Shown: piece after piece, positions 60,271 to 64,000 of the stretch | Numbering within the stretch: the stretch's first letter is position 1 | How the letters are laid out: the number at the start of each line of letters is the position of its first letter | NCBI GenBank assembly: GCA_021234155.1 | Contig: JAJEKV010000095.1 | Coordinates: 2,344,606 to 2,408,605, forward strand | Direction: 5' to 3' | Source of the DNA: Isoetes taiwanensis | Taxonomy: Eukaryota; Streptophyta; Lycopodiopsida; Isoetales; Isoetaceae | Length of the DNA: 64,000 bases | The notes under the pieces: model-generated | What the model was told of the DNA's origin: nothing | What the model saw: the letters and a program-made list of their open reading frames with translations, nothing else | The model's database searches: none | Made by a program: the position numbers and the translations under genes

Positions 60271-61299
60271 AGTTAGTATGTTGTAGGTAGTCTAAAAAGG
60301 GTTGAAGTAGTTGAAATCGCTCTAAATAAGGGATTTGCTAACACCATGGGGAGAAAACAATAAAAGAAGAAAAGCTCTAAAAAGAAAAGCATAGAGCTTT
60401 GATCTTAATATTGTTATTTGTGTTCATTAGTTGTTCCGCTTTAAAGCCGCCTTAAAACCATTGCCTCCTAAAGTTGTGCTCTACATGCAGGAACTCAAAT
60501 CAATAAGTGAACAGCTTATTTCAACATCTCGTGATGAATACCAGATTGAAGTACTAATCTAACATGTCACTTCCGCGTGACCATCCCAAATCTCCACACC
60601 ATTCATCTTTCATTTGGCTGGCTCCATCTCATGCCTGTTTCCATACTTTTATTCATCACCTGGCTGTGTCGCTTGCCCATCCCCTGCGGCATCATAAAAG
60701 CGCCTCCCAACTCTCTATTTCATGTTATTTGCGTGATCATCCTTACCCACTAGCCTTTTTATACCACCGCTTATTTTTTCTTAGCAAATTTGCAGGACCA
60801 TTAAGCATCTTCTAATGTGTTCTGACTCCTTTCCATAACATTCTAGCTTCATCCAAGACCCTACAAGAAATGGGTAGCCGAACTCTGCAAGTATCAAGTT
60901 TTATTCACAAGATCACTTAAGCAGATTTTGACGCTCTGGGTTTCCAACACTTATGGAAGTCAAAAGAACATGGTAGCGACCCTACAAGTTACAAAGGTTC
61001 AAAAAGTTGCTGGGTCAGGTTCAGTTGTATCTATCACTAAAATGGAAGTACACATAGTTCTATCCAGCTCTATTCTCGGGTAACTATTTTCCATTCATGA
61101 AGACCTCAAGAAAAACCTTATGTTATCCGTGAACAGATATGCACTGATCTACATCCACCCTCACATATCTAACTTTCTTCGACAGTTTTATGTCAAAGAT
61201 TCTACAGTCTGATACTCGCAACGATAACCCGTGATCCATGTCGTGAGAAGTTTTAACAAGCTCCAAGGTCGGGGACCAAACATTTTCTTTTTATAAAGA
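60271..61299 (+). other. Gypsy 3' internal region
   Basis: About 1 kb between integrase and the 3' LTR with no recognised domain. A short purine-rich AAGGTCGGGGA near 61265 may be a decayed polypurine tract, though it is not next to the LTR. Confidence 0.4.
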
Positions 61300-63109
61300 T
61301 GTTGCCCTCAGCGGCAAATACGAAGAAGAGATGATATGAAGAAAATTCTAAGTATTGAGGAGCTATTAAGGAAAAGTATCGCCTGAAGAGAATTTAGGCT
61401 GTGGAGTACCCCCGCCAACTTCTAGCTAAACTAGCTATCCTTGATTTTTCCTTAAATTTTGAGTCGCCCTCCTATTTTTTCACTTCCTATCGCTATTAAA
61501 TATAAGCTTCTAAGATGCTCTAAAATCCTAAAATGCTGTAATCTATACTCTTTGCTATGGTATTCTAGTTAATATCCTAGTACAAGATAAGCTCGTATGT
61601 CAAGTGAAAGTCAAAATGGAGCCAAAGGCACACTTTCTAAAAATACCCTTGCCACGCCATCAAGAGTCAAAATGCCACCAGATGGCCACCTTGTTCAAAA
61701 ATGCTTTGTCATCCAACTTTGGTTATATCTTTGCTACTTAATAAAAAATCATGCCACCCTCATCAAAATATCATAGTATTTAAAATTGAAAATTCACTAA
61801 GTAAAATATGTTTGACTTTTGCTTACATCATCCTCACTATGCCAAGTCATCATTTCATCATGTCACCATCCATTGCCCAACACCATTGATTCAATCTTTG
61901 AAATAAAAATCAAAGTGCCATTTTTTTCAAAATTTGACCACATCATCTTGTAGCCTAATGAAAATAATATACACTGGGTACAAAACTCCCTAAAAGACCC
62001 TATATAGACCTTTTAAATTTACCCTTTGGAATCGTCCTTTGAAAATATAAAAAAAATTGTCCTATTCTACCCCCACTCTAGATTCCTTTCCAAACAATCA
62101 CTTCCACGTGGCCTGCCACCCGGGCGTAGGGTTGGAGGTACCATCCCATCGGGTAAGACACGCCACCTAAAAGCTCATGGATTGGCCATATATCCCCCGG
62201 GTCGACTTCGACTTTGGCCCTGCGGGATATATCCATTGAAGAAAATTTCAAGATCCATTAGGTTCTAAGGATTCTCCGCTAATTTGAGTGATGCGCAGTC
62301 ACCGATCACAACCCACTCGAACCAATCAATCATGAAGAAGATGTCAATTAATGGGAGAGATCATGCCAAGAATGTAGTATTGCCTATTTTGGGAAAAAAG
62401 AGTTCAGAAATATATGCGCATAAATTGAGCTCTAACCATCTCGACATTGTGTCTATAAAGACGATTCGAAATATTCTACAATTGGGAGAGGAGATTTTGA
62501 TTAGAAAACCCGCCTTGTTTCAAAGCCAAGATTCCTCGAAGTTCCGACAAATTCTATTTCAAGTGATCGAATGGATTACCCGACAGTAGTATTATGTTCC
62601 TGGTGATAACTGAAAAGTTTCGAAGCACCATGGTGTTTCCCTTCTTCAATCGATTGAAGTTTTTTTCAAAAAATTAGGGTTTTCCCCATTTTTTTACGTA
62701 CCACTGGCTTAACCTTGCCACTAATTTGCATCAATCTTATCAACAAAATGAGTTGAAATCAATTCAAGTTATCCGACATTATCTAGATTTAGCTAAATTG
62801 ATGTTCATCCCGCTTTAATTTGTTCAAAAATTATCCGTGATTCAAAGGGAAGTTGTTCCGTGATCCCCAAGTTTTTCTTCAATCATTTTCACTACTTTGT
62901 TGCGTAAAACTCACCATACACCTCAGATTCACATATCACCTCATTTCCTCACATTTGCACCTCCTTTTCTCATCTTTTTCACATCCCCTCACCACATCCT
63001 TGGCTCTCTTCGCACTCCTAAACACAGAATTTGGCAAGTATCTTTTAGAAATCCCACAATTTAGAGATTTGGTGTATCATATTTTGCAAGGATTCCGTGA
63101 AAGACAACA
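61300..63109 (+). repeat. 3' LTR
   Basis: 1810 bp, starts TGTTGCCC and ends GACAACA like the 5' LTR, with many small deletions. CAAAA target duplication follows. Confidence 0.9.
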
Positions 63110-64000
63110 CAAAACCTTTGATAATTCTCACATCGAGAATGTAAATAATTTTAACACAAGTTTATTCTGAATCCCAATCCTCCGTGGATAATTCCACTCC
63201 TTTGGCCATAAAACCACCCAAAGATATATAAAAGTGGATGTCCTATGGAATATTACATCTCTAAGTGATCTCTCTGGATCAGCACATAGGATATTATGGA
63301 CTAATTAAAATAGAATCGGTGCTTTTCGTATTAAAATCTATGTATTTATTCATCATGCAAGAGTTAGAATTGCCACATTCAACACACCCGTTAATGCTCT
63401 GACTCTCGTAGGAATCCAATTGTTTCTGTTTATAATTGTTTAAATAGTCTAACATTCCTTCCAAATCTAAGTTTTATTGGGATCTTTCGATGACACTCTA
63501 ATTAAGATTATTCAAAATATTTACATATCCTACTTGTTCTGATGTACCCCTTATTTTCATGCGGGTTAACTGCAAAATAAGAGTGTGCCATGTCCGAGAT
63601 CTCATCTCAAGGCAATCCAATTCTGCAACAAATTCACCATCCCTACGTCTCTTGGATGCGATATGTTGACCCATGGAGCACATATTTGGTCGTAAAAGTT
63701 TACCACTTTGGGCTTGGCTCTGAAGATACCTTTCATATAAATTGTCCCGCTACTTTATCGAATTTTGATGAATGATGATGCTTATAAGAATATTTTATGT
63801 TGCACGTAATATGGAACGCTTCTGTACACAGAACAGATGATGGAGGTAAACAAATATCTATGTTCTCGATCAAATCACAAAGTCACATGATACTGAGATG
63901 GTTGTTACCAAATAAAAACAATTTGCACAAAGATGACTTTGGATACAAAATGGTTAAAGAATATAGGTCATTTCATAGGAGCACATAGACCTGCTCAAAC

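Larger units (their letters stand above)
45014..63109 (+). mobile_element. Ty3/gypsy LTR retrotransposon with nested insertion
   Basis: Two direct LTRs (45014-46897, 61300-63109) enclose a primer site, gag with zinc knuckles, reverse transcriptase, then integrase. The order RT before integrase defines Ty3/gypsy. The flanks CAAAA(A) on the left and CAAAA on the right form a 5-bp target duplication, allowing for a homopolymer difference. About 8 kb (about 49713-57760) of foreign sequence splits the reverse transcriptase. Removing it leaves about 10 kb, a usual size. All frames carry stops. Confidence 0.9.
42122..64000 (+). mobile_element. Degenerate LINE interrupted by a Ty3/gypsy element
   Basis: LINE sequence runs from the endonuclease start to 45013, is interrupted by the LTR element (45014-63109), and resumes at about 63115. 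Joining across the insertion gives continuous LINE-like sequence typical of the ORF2 C-terminal region (zf-RVT side). The 3' end lies beyond the window. The region 63115-64000 has no further recognisable domain. Confidence 0.7.

Overview
The window looks like intergenic DNA from a large, repeat-rich plant nuclear genome. The evidence is plant-type tRNA genes, Helitrons ending in CTAG with a 3' hairpin, a Ty3/gypsy LTR retrotransposon nested in a LINE, LINE poly(A) tails, and no intact single-copy gene. A gymnosperm or another giant-genome land plant fits, but the species cannot be fixed from the sequence.

Layout. (1) 1-2516: the 3' part of a plus-strand Helitron with exon-like gene fragments. 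(2) 2517-38554: a tandem array of a unit of about 775-830 bp. Each unit carries, on the minus strand, one tRNA-Ser(AGA) and one tRNA-Gly(GCC) gene or relic. About 25 copies of each remain. Very few look intact: Ser at 2552, 6255 and 10770, and Gly at 11109. The array has two unit subtypes (A and B), some A/B chimeras, and a six-unit higher-order repeat of about 5.0 kb in its right half. It is broken by Helitron insertions at 2814-5692, 8591-10743, 16172-about 23335 (nested) and about 29070-31086, and by a 1.3-kb insertion inside a tRNA-Ser gene at 13298-14599. Three Helitrons carry kilobase-scale homopurine tracts that are always purine on the Helitron sense strand. (3) 38555-42121: no recognisable gene. 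(4) 42122-45013 and 63115-64000: a decayed plus-strand LINE (endonuclease, reverse transcriptase). (5) 45014-63109: a Ty3/gypsy element with 1.8-1.9 kb LTRs, primer site, gag with three zinc knuckles, reverse transcriptase and integrase. It sits inside the LINE and is itself split within the reverse transcriptase by about 8 kb of other DNA (about 49713-57760).

No element has an uninterrupted full-length protein. Every long open frame in the purine or pyrimidine tracts is a low-complexity artefact. The most unusual feature is the Ser-Gly tRNA dimer array with higher-order structure, repeatedly hit by purine-tract Helitrons. Between 8591 and 9170 the sequence alternates between array unit and Helitron in a way that suggests a consensus artefact. 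Small indels in CG-containing parts of the tRNA genes may also be base-calling errors, so copy-by-copy calls of functional versus broken are provisional.
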